Origin: Legionella sp. PC997
GTDB taxonomy: Bacteria; Pseudomonadota; Gammaproteobacteria; Legionellales; Legionellaceae
Direction of reading: 5' to 3'
NCBI RefSeq assembly: GCF_014109825.1
Contig: NZ_CP059576.1
Coordinates: 2,816,001 to 2,880,000, forward strand
Length of the DNA stretch: 64,000 nucleotides
Part shown: positions 10,136-19,029 of the stretch, one piece after another
How positions within the stretch are numbered: position 1 is the stretch's first letter
Layout of the letters: every line of letters starts with the position of its first letter
The notes under the pieces: generated by a model
Seen by the model: only the letters and a program-made list of their open reading frames with translations
What the model was told of the DNA's origin: nothing
Database searches by the model: none
Program-made: the position numbers and the translations under genes

Positions 10136-11403
10136 TTATCGCTTGCAATATGTTTCACGGGTTATTAATACGGCAATTAAAGCCGCAACCGTAGTTATTG
10201 GGAACATCCACATGGCGTATTGAAAATCAGCCACCGAATAAGTTATTACTGCCGACCCAGCATGATGGGCGATTAACCAACCATAGAGTACTTGGCCTAC
10301 ACCACCTCCCCCATGATAATTACTGAGGCAATACCTGTAGCAGCCCCGGTGTTTTCAGCAGAATTACTTTCAGCCACTAAAGGATAAGAAATCACTTGTG
10401 TACTGGTAAAAAAGCCTAAGGCAAAAAAGATAATACTTAGAGCAAATTGCGATAAAACGATATCTAAGAATAAGGGAACTACAGTGATAAGGGTTGCAAT
10501 AGCTCCACAGACCATTAAAGGTTTCCGACGCCCTTGAGAATCAGACAACCATCCTGCTAATGGGCAACCAATAACACTTCCCATAAAAATCAAACTGACA
10601 ACATTGCTGGCAACCATTTCGGGTAAATGATGAACTACTTGCAAGTAACTCGCGCCCCATAAAGCGCATAAAACCATAATGGGTAAATTAAGAAAAGAGG
10701 TGTAAAAACCTGCTAACCAATTTTGTGAATTAGATAATGCGTTTATAAATCCCGAAATGACTTGTCCCTGATTGGTACGAATTTTCAGGGGTGACTCGGC
10801 GGGTTTATCACTTACCATATAGTAAATCCACAGCAGCAATCCTGCACCAACTGCCCCATCAATTAACAAAGCTTTGCGCCATCCAAATAATTCATAAAGA
10901 TACGCAAAAGGAGTATGAGCCATCATACCGCCAACAAAAGCCATAGTGACCAAAGACCCGATAACAAGAGCTTGTCTTCTAGGTGGAAACCAATGCGATA
11001 CCAAGACTACGCAGGATAAAAAACAAAATGCATTACCTATTCCGGAAAGAAAATGACAAAATGAAGCCAAGATAAATGAGTGTGTTAATGCAAAACCTAC
11101 AGTACCAAGAACACAAATAAACATCGCGCTTAAAATAACTGTACGTGTAGAAAAACGATCCAGAATAATTCCCGCTGGGAGAAGAAATAGAATATCTGCC
11201 CACAAATAAGCACTGGACATCCAACTTAATTGAGTTGCATCAATATGAAAATCATCCCGTAAAGGTTGATTGATTACATCAAAAATGTTGAGTTGAAAAA
11301 ATTCATATAAAAAAAAGAGTCCTGCGGAAAGACACACAACCCAGGCCATTAAATCACCACGTGGCACAAAAGCTCTCGAATCCACTGCAACAGATTGCGA
11401 CAC
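10136..11403 (-). pseudogene. MFS transporter, Pht-like, frameshifted near the C-terminus
   Basis: A paralogue of the downstream MFS gene. The frame from the GTG at 11403 (GGAG five bases upstream) runs 368 residues and stops at 10297 just after ASVIIMGEVV. Adding one G to the five-base G-run at 10308-10312 restores IIMGGGVGQVLYGWLIAHH and a last transmembrane helix ending ETYCKR at 10136, giving about 422 residues, the same size as the neighbour. Eleven helices are in the first frame (RFLSGIGNAFCFLS and LDRFSTRTVIL loops are seen). It is either a recent pseudogene, a phase-variable gene, or an assembly error at the homopolymer. Confidence 0.85.
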
Positions 11404-11436
11404 AGTTACTCCTTATGGCTTAAAAATTGCGCCCGA

Positions 11437-13053
11437 TTATACCAAAACTCTAAATAAATTGGTATCTTTATTGAACAAATTTGGAGTGACTACGTGGCTT
11501 AAGATATCCCCTTGTTCAAGGTAATAATATTTCCAGTATTCAGCTTCCGCTGTTTTTATGTTTCGACAAGGTATCCGTGCTGAACGGGGTATACGCATCA
11601 ATAAAAAACGTTTATCACCCGCATACACACGCTGAATTAGAATCATTTTGGAAAACAACTCAGGTGAAACATCGGGCGTATAATAGGGTTTAATTACTAA
11701 ATAATTTTCTCGTCCATTGTCCAGCAATCGGCAAAGTTCTTTATTATTCAGAGCAGATTTCACTCGACCTCCTGAGTAAAATTGAGCGGAAAATTCAGTT
11801 TTGAAACTCCAATAAATTAGATAGCTTCCAGCTTCAGGATGTTGCTTTAACCAGGAAGCAACTACCAATTTTTCCGTTTTGGATATTGCTTCTGGCATTG
11901 CATTAAATAAAAAAGTCGCCCCCAGAAAGAGTACTCCGACCAGTACAGAGAGACCTGTAATAAGCTGTCTAGCTCTGGTGATGGCACCAACGCGATCCCA
12001 ATATGTAACAAAAAACACTGAAAAAGCAGGAAGGCTTGGAAAAATATAGGTGTAAATAATGTTTCGAGAAAAAGTAAAAAAGAGTATTGGAACGACGGTG
12101 CATAGAAAAAAATAACTCAACCAACCATCGTTATCGACAAATACTTTGCGTGCATTATGTTTGTATTTAATAAACCATGCAGCGCCAAGCACACACCAAG
12201 GTAAAGTACCAATGACAGCATATACCCAAATCATTCCCCAAGCTTGCTGGTGGGCAAAACCATACTTATCACCGACCCATCCTGGTTTTAAAAATCGATT
12301 GAAATTCTCGCCAATAATAAAATAATTTAAAAATCCCGGCGTTCTTATTTCTGCCCAAATGTACCAAGGAAGAGCGATAGCAAGCATGAGTAATATGCCC
12401 TTTATCCAAGGCAAGCGCTTCCATAAATTACGCCACTGCTTTCGTAATAAAACCCAAAAAAATATGGGCATGCCTGATAAAACAATCGCAACAGGGCCTT
12501 TTGCTAACAAACCTAACCCCAGACCTACAAAAAAAATATAAGACCAAAGTTTGCTGTCATCCACCACCGCTCGCCAAAACGCGATTTCGACCAAAGTAAT
12601 GCAAAGAACTAAAGATGGATCAGTCATTACAGTTCCTGCATCAAGGAAAAAATACAATGTCCCCGCAAGTATTATTGTTGTGACCATAGCAATTACATGA
12701 CCACTATGCCTTTTAACCACATACCAAATAAGCCATATCGTAATCAAAGATAACAATAGACCGGGCAAACGAACCGCAAACTCATTAACCCCAAAAAGTT
12801 TCATCGAAAAAGCAGATAACCAAGTAGACAACGGCGGCTTCGCCCAAAAAGGAACGCCATAATCATGGAGAGGCGTGACCCAATTCCCGGTTTCCAACAT
12901 CTTGCGTGCAATTTCTGCATAACGTGCTTCGGAAACATCATTCAAAGGAATAAAACATATAGAAATTATTCGACAGACCAGAAGAAAGACTAATGCAAAT
13001 TGGGCATTATAAAAAAATTGGTGTTGCAACTGTTTTTCGTTTTCAATATTCAA
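11437..13053 (-). CDS. ArnT/PMT-family glycosyltransferase (GT83-like), TTG start
   Basis: Membrane glycosyltransferase that would move a sugar from undecaprenyl phosphate onto a lipid or protein in the periplasm. The 538-residue protein has the loop 1 motif SEARYAEIARKMLETGNW (about residues 41-58) carrying the acidic catalytic residues of the family, then PPLSTWLSAFSMKLFG and about 12 hydrophobic segments. The start is TTG at 13053 with GAGGA seven bases upstream. It is followed after 33 bases by the two MFS genes and deoB on the same strand. Lipid A aminoarabinose transfer (ArnT) is possible, but no arn genes are near, so the acceptor is unknown. Confidence 0.88.
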   Translation of the reverse strand: MNIENEKQLQHQFFYNAQFALVFLLVCRIISICFIPLNDVSEARYAEIARKMLETGNWVTPLHDYGVPFWAKPPLSTWLSAFSMKLFGVNEFAVRLPGLLLSLITIWLIWYVVKRHSGHVIAMVTTIILAGTLYFFLDAGTVMTDPSLVLCITLVEIAFWRAVVDDSKLWSYIFFVGLGLGLLAKGPVAIVLSGMPIFFWVLLRKQWRNLWKRLPWIKGILLMLAIALPWYIWAEIRTPGFLNYFIIGENFNRFLKPGWVGDKYGFAHQQAWGMIWVYAVIGTLPWCVLGAAWFIKYKHNARKVFVDNDGWLSYFFLCTVVPILFFTFSRNIIYTYIFPSLPAFSVFFVTYWDRVGAITRARQLITGLSVLVGVLFLGATFLFNAMPEAISKTEKLVVASWLKQHPEAGSYLIYWSFKTEFSAQFYSGGRVKSALNNKELCRLLDNGRENYLVIKPYYTPDVSPELFSKMILIQRVYAGDKRFLLMRIPRSARIPCRNIKTAEAEYWKYYYLEQGDILSHVVTPNLFNKDTNLFRVLV

Positions 13054-13388
13054 AACAGATCCTCATTAAAAATCTTCTCTCTTGCATGTAGGCAAAATCT
13101 ATAAATCTGAAGTTTCGCTCGCTTTATCAAGTTACATTGATTAAGCATTCAATAAAAAATGACAGAAATATTACCCTTTATTTTAATTAATACAATTTTT
13201 TTATGTTCATTAATAAAAAACATCCTCATTTTAATTGTAATTAGCGATATAAGGTAATGAATTTTATATGTTTTTAGTAAAAGACTGAAATTGTATAATG
13301 AAAATACATGACGAGCGGTTTACTTTAGTTTACACTGAGGCCTTGTAAGAAGATCTTACATATATCCATTGGACATTTGGAGACTAAC
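13054..13388. other. AT-rich divergent intergenic region, no gene
   Basis: This 335-base spacer separates the ArnT-like gene (minus) from the putative effector (plus). It holds long A/T runs, a TATAAT at 13294-13299, and a GTAAA direct repeat (13319-13333) described separately. I find no open frame worth calling. Confidence 0.6.
13319..13333 (-). promoter_or_regulatory. Candidate CpxR box (GTAAA-N5-GTAAA)
   Basis: The minus strand reads GTAAA-CTAAA-GTAAA, an exact match to the CpxR consensus GTAAA-N5-GTAAA of enterobacteria. CpxRA controls icm/dot and effector genes in L. pneumophila. The box lies 56 bases before the ATG at 13389 and 20 bases after a TATAAT (13294-13299), a position that would suit repression of that promoter. 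Ten specified bases in an AT-rich spacer could occur by chance. Confidence 0.45.
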
Positions 13389-14804
13389 ATGACGTTTGTA
13401 TTAAAGGAACTAAGTGAATTAAGAAAACATTTTGATGATACCGTTGATATTTTCTTAAAACGTGAAAATAAAGGAAAAATTGAAGACCTTAATAGCAACC
13501 CTCAAAGAAAATATGAACTACAATACCTTTCTGCAATACTTTCTCAAATCGAAGAACAAGCACAACCCTTTCTAGATACCATAAAAGAATACGAAAAGAA
13601 GAAATCAGTAGAAAAAGAAAAGTTCTCTCCAACTACAGAAGACATCCAAAAAAAAGACAAAGCTCTTGAGAATGTAACAAATCTAACAAATGCTTTTTAT
13701 GGCGCAATGTTAACGACAATCCAAGACATCGAAAACAACCGTAGAAGTATTGACTCACCCGGTTTACTGAGTGCTTGCCTTAAGGATGCAGTTGGAATTA
13801 GTGAGGAAGCCAAAGCAGAAGACAAGCCTGACATATATCAAGTTTCTAAATTCTATACCGCAATAAACGGGTTCCTAAATCAGGTTTTTCAAGGGCATGA
13901 TTCGCGTAATGGATTTACAAAAAACCATATGTTAACAGCTATCCCAACCGAAAGCTTAGACAAATTCATTCAAACATCCTATGAACTTGAAAAAGACGCC
14001 CAAAAAGCAATCGTTGCTTCTTTTACTAATGATGCGGAAACAAATGCTGAAATCAGTAGATACAAAGCAATTAAAAAATCGCCTGCCTCTGCAACCGATC
14101 GATTTGCTGGTTGGGATAAACTCAATAAAGCTCTTGATGAATTAATCAAAGATGAACTTGCGGACAAAAATGTTTCTAAGATTGAAAAGTTAAAATCATC
14201 AGAGCGAATTGCTCAACTTCGCTTTCTGAACGCAATAAGAGAAACATTAAAACATTCAGAAATTAATGAATCTGAAAAAGTAGCTATTTTAGCTGGATCC
14301 ATGCATCTAGTTCATAAACAAATCCTAAAAGAATATTCCTCTTCATACCTTACGAGCCCAGAACAATCCATTATCTTCAATGGATTAAGTAAAATTCTTG
14401 GTGTAGATGAAGTAAAACCCCGAGATGTTGAGACCTTGGTTACCTCTGCAACTCAATTTATGCAATTTATGACAGTAGCTCCGAAAAATAATGGTAAGAA
14501 GGCAATTCGTAGCAGCCATATGTTTTCAGCAATTGCAGACTTTAATCTTAAAGGAGCGTTTAATTTACTCATCGATATGATCTTTGAGTGCCGCATGGCC
14601 TCCTTGAAAATTGCCGTCGAGGAATTTAAAAAAGAAACCAAAAAAGAAATCAAAAAAGAACCTAAAGAATCTAAAGGATATTTAGGCAGTTTCTCTTCTG
14701 CATTCAATAAAACATTCTTTGGAAGTAAAGCCATAGAGGAAGAGGACAGTGATGAGGAACTAGAACATACACCCGCTACGGTAGGTCAGAACAAAAACGG
14801 TTAG
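13389..14804 (+). CDS. Orphan coiled-coil protein, candidate Dot/Icm effector
   Basis: No family recognised. The 471-residue product is soluble, strongly helical and charged, with no signal peptide or membrane helix. Heptad-like stretches occur around residues 1-90 (LKELSELRKHFDD, SQIEEQAQPFLDTIKEYEKK) and 225-300. The last 50 residues have a Lys/Glu tract (KKETKKEIKKEPKESKG), then a GSFSSAFNKTFFGS linker and an acidic block AIEEEDSDEELEHTP close to the C-terminus. Acidic E-blocks near the end are typical of Dot/Icm translocation signals. The ATG at 13389 has GGAG six bases upstream; the TTG at 13377 does not. A terminator follows, so it is a single-gene unit, as effectors usually are. Confidence 0.8.
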   Translation: MTFVLKELSELRKHFDDTVDIFLKRENKGKIEDLNSNPQRKYELQYLSAILSQIEEQAQPFLDTIKEYEKKKSVEKEKFSPTTEDIQKKDKALENVTNLTNAFYGAMLTTIQDIENNRRSIDSPGLLSACLKDAVGISEEAKAEDKPDIYQVSKFYTAINGFLNQVFQGHDSRNGFTKNHMLTAIPTESLDKFIQTSYELEKDAQKAIVASFTNDAETNAEISRYKAIKKSPASATDRFAGWDKLNKALDELIKDELADKNVSKIEKLKSSERIAQLRFLNAIRETLKHSEINESEKVAILAGSMHLVHKQILKEYSSSYLTSPEQSIIFNGLSKILGVDEVKPRDVETLVTSATQFMQFMTVAPKNNGKKAIRSSHMFSAIADFNLKGAFNLLIDMIFECRMASLKIAVEEFKKETKKEIKKEPKESKGYLGSFSSAFNKTFFGSKAIEEEDSDEELEHTPATVGQNKNG

Positions 14805-14840
14805 TGTTTAATCTTCACGCTTTTTAACCTACTCTTTAGG

Positions 14841-14878
14841 ATAAGATGACTAATTTGGTCATCTTATCTATATTTTTG
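14841..14878 (+). terminator. Rho-independent terminator after the 13389-14804 gene
   Basis: ATAAGATGAC (14841-14850) and GTCATCTTAT (14858-14867) form a perfect 10-bp stem with a 7-base loop, followed by a T-rich CTATATTTTTG. It is 36 bases after the stop codon. Confidence 0.75.
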
Positions 14879-14961
14879 TAAACAACCCGTCTCTAATAAG
14901 CCATTTAGGCTAATTTTTTGTTACAATGTCGGTTTCCCTACTTGTTTGTACCTTGCATCTA

Positions 14962-15948
14962 ATGAAAATTAAATTATTTATTAAAGAAATATCATTTATT
15001 CTGTTGGTTTTAATAGCGAGTCAGAGTACCAGTTTTGCATTTGGTCATCGCATTGCTACGGACTCCGCTAATAATGTGAGTATCTTAGATTCCGAGGATC
15101 AATCACAAGAAAATTACGATATAAAAAAAGAGTCCCCTAAAAAATCTTTTTCCCCCAAAAAAATAGTCTCCATCACCATCGATGATTTACCTTTTGTTGG
15201 CGAATATCGAAATTTTCATTTAAACATGATGATTGAAACCATGACTAAAGAGCAAATTCCTGCTACTGGATTTATTATTGCCAGTGAAGTACGTAAAAAT
15301 AATTGGGAAATACTGCATAAATTCCGCGATGCTGGGTTTGGTTTAGGTAATCATACCCTCACGCATGCTAATTTAAATAAAATGGATACCCAAGAATACA
15401 TTGAGGAAATTCGAGGTGCGGACAAGATATTACATCCTGTTTTAACGAAACCTAAATATTTTCGTTATCCTTACTTGGCGATGAGCTCTGGACAAAAAAA
15501 AGAAGAAATACTCTGTTATCTTGCCCGAAAGAATTACCAAGTTGCCCCAATTACTATTGATTCCAAAGATTTTGTTTTTAATCAACGCTTGTTATCAGTT
15601 CCTGAAGTGAATCGACGCACCTATTTAGATGAGTTGAAGCCTTTTTATCTTGATTTTATTTGGCAACAAACACTTCGTGCTGAGGAACACAATGAATTTC
15701 ATCAAAATACCGAGCAAGCACAAATTTTATTAATTCATGCAAATTTACTTAATGCTTATGTTTTGCCTGATATTATAAATTTGTATAAACGAAATGGTTA
15801 TGATTTTGTAAATTTAGAAGATGCATTAAAAACATTTAAAAATCAAATTCAATGCAATAGACCTCATGCTTTTGCGCAGAACAAAAAAAGGCATCGGCAA
15901 TACAAGGTAGCAAGTGCGGAAATCGAGAAATTTATCGAATGGGATTAA
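14962..15948 (+). CDS. Secreted polysaccharide deacetylase (NodB-like, CE4)
   Basis: Would remove N- or O-acetyl groups from a glycan, outside the cytoplasm. The NodB fold shows IVSITIDDLPF (catalytic Asp pair, about residue 62), GFGLGNHTLTHANL with the two metal-binding His, FRYPYL (the fourth motif), and LLIHANLLN near the end. The start is placed at 14962 because MKIKLFIKEISFILLVLI then gives a clean signal peptide; an ATG at 14926 in the same frame adds 12 residues and neither has a clear Shine-Dalgarno. Substrate unknown: peptidoglycan or a surface glycan are possible. Confidence 0.88.
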   Translation: MKIKLFIKEISFILLVLIASQSTSFAFGHRIATDSANNVSILDSEDQSQENYDIKKESPKKSFSPKKIVSITIDDLPFVGEYRNFHLNMMIETMTKEQIPATGFIIASEVRKNNWEILHKFRDAGFGLGNHTLTHANLNKMDTQEYIEEIRGADKILHPVLTKPKYFRYPYLAMSSGQKKEEILCYLARKNYQVAPITIDSKDFVFNQRLLSVPEVNRRTYLDELKPFYLDFIWQQTLRAEEHNEFHQNTEQAQILLIHANLLNAYVLPDIINLYKRNGYDFVNLEDALKTFKNQIQCNRPHAFAQNKKRHRQYKVASAEIEKFIEWD

Positions 15949-15993
15949 AGCAGTCACTATTAGGCTCACTTGTGTAAAAGGATAGTAATAAGG

Positions 15994-16425
15994 ATGTACA
16001 AAGTAAATCCAATACGAAGAAAAGGATTCACCTTAATTGAATTAATGATGACCCTATTTGTTATAGCCACCCTTTCTGCAATCGCCTACCCTTGCTACGT
16101 TCATTTCTTGCTTAAAAGGCATCGTTCCGATGCCATCTCCACACTTATACGAGCTCAATTCACTCTGGAACGATGTTATGCCGAACATTTTTCTTATAAT
16201 GTCCTTTGCAGCCCATTACTTTCATTTCCGCAAACATCGACTCAAGGCTTTTACCGTATTCGCATAGCTAAGTTAGGAACCACTACTTATACTTTGACAG
16301 CAACACCCATGGGTTATCAAACTAAGGATGCGACTTGTGCGAGTTTGAGTATCGATCAATCCAATATAAAAACAGCTGTAGACTCAACAGGAGCCGTACA
16401 ACCTAGTTGTTGGAATCCAAGCTGA
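15994..16425 (+). CDS. Type IV pilin-like protein (PilE-like, probable minor pilin)
   Basis: Pilus or pseudopilus subunit inserted through the inner membrane and processed by PilD. After a short basic leader the prepilin cleavage motif RRKGFTLIELMMTLFVIATL appears, with Gly before Phe and Glu at +5, then a hydrophobic helix. The globular domain has four Cys (residues about 61, 71, 114, 138). The ATG at 15994 is chosen because it yields an 11-residue leader; the earlier TTG at 15970 gives a longer one. Length 143. Placed 132 bases before comEC, which suggests a role in DNA-uptake pili, although attachment functions remain possible. Confidence 0.9.
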   Translation: MYKVNPIRRKGFTLIELMMTLFVIATLSAIAYPCYVHFLLKRHRSDAISTLIRAQFTLERCYAEHFSYNVLCSPLLSFPQTSTQGFYRIRIAKLGTTTYTLTATPMGYQTKDATCASLSIDQSNIKTAVDSTGAVQPSCWNPS

Positions 16426-16557
16426 TTTAAACTGAACTATCCATAATCTAAATTAAAAGTGTTCTTCATATCTGTACGGCCATAGTAAAAATTTACTTTA
16501 CAAACAAAACCCTCTTCTCTACTATTCCGTTTAACGGACGGTCCAACTTAAAATGAA

Positions 16558-18771
16558 ATGGAAATTTTTTGCTTTTTCACAGGCATACTTTACCTGTATA
16601 CGCTCAATCGTACTTTGCCTCTAATTAGCCTACTCTTTTTGTTCCTCAGTCCAAAGTATTCCTTGATTCTCTTTTTTATTCTAGGGGTGTTAGTCGCATG
16701 CCTGCATCAATTGCTTAATGTACCCAGAGGGATGCCCAATAGTCCAGTCATACCTAAAGTAATAATTCAAGGAAGAATTGCATCTATTCCTAACCAAGAT
16801 TTCTCTAAAACACAATTTCTATTTGCACTTGAGGAATATGATCAGCATCCAGCTCAAGGATTAATTCAATTGGCCTGGTATAACAATGCTCCTGAAATAC
16901 ACGTAGGGCAACGATGGCAGTTTACCGCCAAGTTAAAAAAACCACGAAATTATTTTAACCCAGGAAGCGCCGATTATGTCGGCACACTAAATACAAGGCA
17001 TATTCATTGGACGGGCTATATTCTTTCTAAAAACAATCATTTACTCTCAGAATCTCCTTCTCATTTTAATTGGCTTCAAGTACGTGAACATCTAGGCAAT
17101 AAACTCAACCAATTGGCACCGAATCAATTTACTGCAGGAGTTTTTGAAGCATTAACTTTAAATTTGACCAACCATATTAGCCCGCAAAATTGGGATCTAT
17201 TTAGACGTACAGGAACCACCCATTTATTCGGAATTTCAGGAGAACATATTGCATTAATATCTGGAATGATTTATTGGCTGATTCGATGGCTATGGTCTCA
17301 AAGCGCCTTCTGCTGTTTGTATATTCCAGCCCCCTATATTGCTAGTGTTAGCGGGCTCCTGGCGGCTTTATTATATGCTTTCTTAGCAGGATTTGCCCCA
17401 CCAGTACAAAGAGCACTCATCGGCTGTTTTTTTTATACCTTCTATCGTCTAGGAAAACAGCGCTTTTCAGCCTGGCAAATATGGAGATATGCTCTCTTTG
17501 GTGTTTTATGTATCGAACCACACGCAGTATTCATGCAAGGTTTTTATTTTTCTTTTTTGGCTGTCGCGTGTTTGCTTTTAACTCAACAACGTTGGAAGTT
17601 AAAAGGATATAAAGGAAGTTTAGCCTTACAATTAAGCTGCTTAATTGGACTCATGCCGTTAACCCTATACTGGTATTCGTATGGTTCCATTAATGGTTTT
17701 ATTGCGAATTTATTTGCTATTCCTCTAGTTAGCTTTTTAATCGTACCCATAGCATTAATAACGATGGCACTCAGTTCATGGAATGTTGCCGTCCTCTTAA
17801 TGAAGCCCTTATCATTTCTGATTGCACTGTTATTCAACGGATTAAGCCTTATCGAACATTTAGAAGTTGTTAATATTAATTATTCGGTCCATAGCATTGA
17901 ATGGGTGGTTCTCTTGATGGGCGCTTTACTGATGTGGATTTTATTACCTATTAAACGCCTACAATGGATTGCATTACTCTGGGTAATGCTTCCATTTTAC
18001 CCATTCCGCACTGTATTATCTCCAGGAGAAGCAGTAATTGATATTTTGGATGTAGGCCAAGGTTTGGCCGTTGCGATAAGAAGCCAACATCATGTGTTGA
18101 TCTATGATACTGGAGATCGGTTTTTTCAAGGAAATGACCTAGGGAATATGGTGATTTTACCTTACCTTAAAACCTTAGGGATAAAAAAAATTGATGCCGT
18201 GGTCATTAGTCATCCAGATAAAGATCACCGTGGAGGACTCAAATCTCTTGAAAAAGGAATGCACATAGAGCAACTATTGGTCAATGAACCTCGTTATTAC
18301 GGTCATGGTGAATCATGCCATGATTATCCACGGTGGACGTGGGATGGTATTCATTTTATTTTTTTTCCAATCACCCATCATTTTAAGAATAAAAACAATA
18401 ATTCATGTATCTTGCAAGTAAGCACTAAAGCGGGAAAGATATTGTTAACCGGTGATATTGAAAAAGAAGCCGAAGATTATTTAATAAAAACATATCAAGA
18501 ACAACTGGCTTCTGATGTGTTAATTGTTCCTCATCACGGTAGTAAAACCTCGTCTTCTTATCGATTCTTGCTCGAAGTTACCCCCCGCTATGCTATAGCC
18601 TCATTAGGTTTTGATAATCGTTTTCACTTTCCTCATGCTAAAACTTTGGCCACTATGGACTCATTAAAAATTCCTTTTTATAGAACAGATCAGTGCGGTA
18701 TGACCCGAGTAAATTTACCATCTCAGGGAAAAATAGAAAAACCTGTGTGTTTTAGCAGCAATAGTTTGTAG
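16558..18771 (+). CDS. comEC: ComEC/Rec2 family DNA internalisation channel
   Basis: Inner-membrane channel that passes single-stranded DNA into the cytoplasm during natural transformation. The 737-residue protein has N-terminal hydrophobic helices, an OB-like domain (PKVIIQGRIASIPNQ), the Competence membrane domain (LFGISGEHIALISGMIYWL, about residues 222-240) and a C-terminal metallo-beta-lactamase-like domain with DVGQGLAVAIRS, VISHPDKDHRGGL, ILLTGDIEKEAE and IVPHHGSKTSSS. All expected domains are present and intact. The ATG at 16558 opens directly into the first helix. Follows the pilin gene on the same strand. Confidence 0.95.
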   Translation: MEIFCFFTGILYLYTLNRTLPLISLLFLFLSPKYSLILFFILGVLVACLHQLLNVPRGMPNSPVIPKVIIQGRIASIPNQDFSKTQFLFALEEYDQHPAQGLIQLAWYNNAPEIHVGQRWQFTAKLKKPRNYFNPGSADYVGTLNTRHIHWTGYILSKNNHLLSESPSHFNWLQVREHLGNKLNQLAPNQFTAGVFEALTLNLTNHISPQNWDLFRRTGTTHLFGISGEHIALISGMIYWLIRWLWSQSAFCCLYIPAPYIASVSGLLAALLYAFLAGFAPPVQRALIGCFFYTFYRLGKQRFSAWQIWRYALFGVLCIEPHAVFMQGFYFSFLAVACLLLTQQRWKLKGYKGSLALQLSCLIGLMPLTLYWYSYGSINGFIANLFAIPLVSFLIVPIALITMALSSWNVAVLLMKPLSFLIALLFNGLSLIEHLEVVNINYSVHSIEWVVLLMGALLMWILLPIKRLQWIALLWVMLPFYPFRTVLSPGEAVIDILDVGQGLAVAIRSQHHVLIYDTGDRFFQGNDLGNMVILPYLKTLGIKKIDAVVISHPDKDHRGGLKSLEKGMHIEQLLVNEPRYYGHGESCHDYPRWTWDGIHFIFFPITHHFKNKNNNSCILQVSTKAGKILLTGDIEKEAEDYLIKTYQEQLASDVLIVPHHGSKTSSSYRFLLEVTPRYAIASLGFDNRFHFPHAKTLATMDSLKIPFYRTDQCGMTRVNLPSQGKIEKPVCFSSNSL

Positions 18772-19029
18772 GTCTATCAAGGAACAGGTGTTTCACTAAA
18801 CTAAACACAAGCTATAATAGGTGGTGGATACGTTATGTATAACCGCAATGAGGAATTCCTCCAGACTTAGCATGAGTAACAAATAATGAGATTTTCATCC
18901 TAAATTTCTGAAGATTGGATGGTCATGGATAATTGATAAATTCTTTCTTAAATTCGATGCCTGAATTTCGGTCGCACATTTTTTAAAAAAAGCTATAGTA
19001 ACTATTGAAACAACTGATTTGAGCATTAC

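Noticed and set aside
10150-10165. TGTTTCACGGG, a partial parS-like sequence
   Set aside because: The right half of the parS palindrome is absent, and the bases belong to the coding tail of the MFS gene.
11437-13053. Functional lipid A ArnT with polymyxin resistance role
   Set aside because: The family assignment is safe, but no arnA-D or arnEF genes accompany it, so the specific substrate was not asserted.
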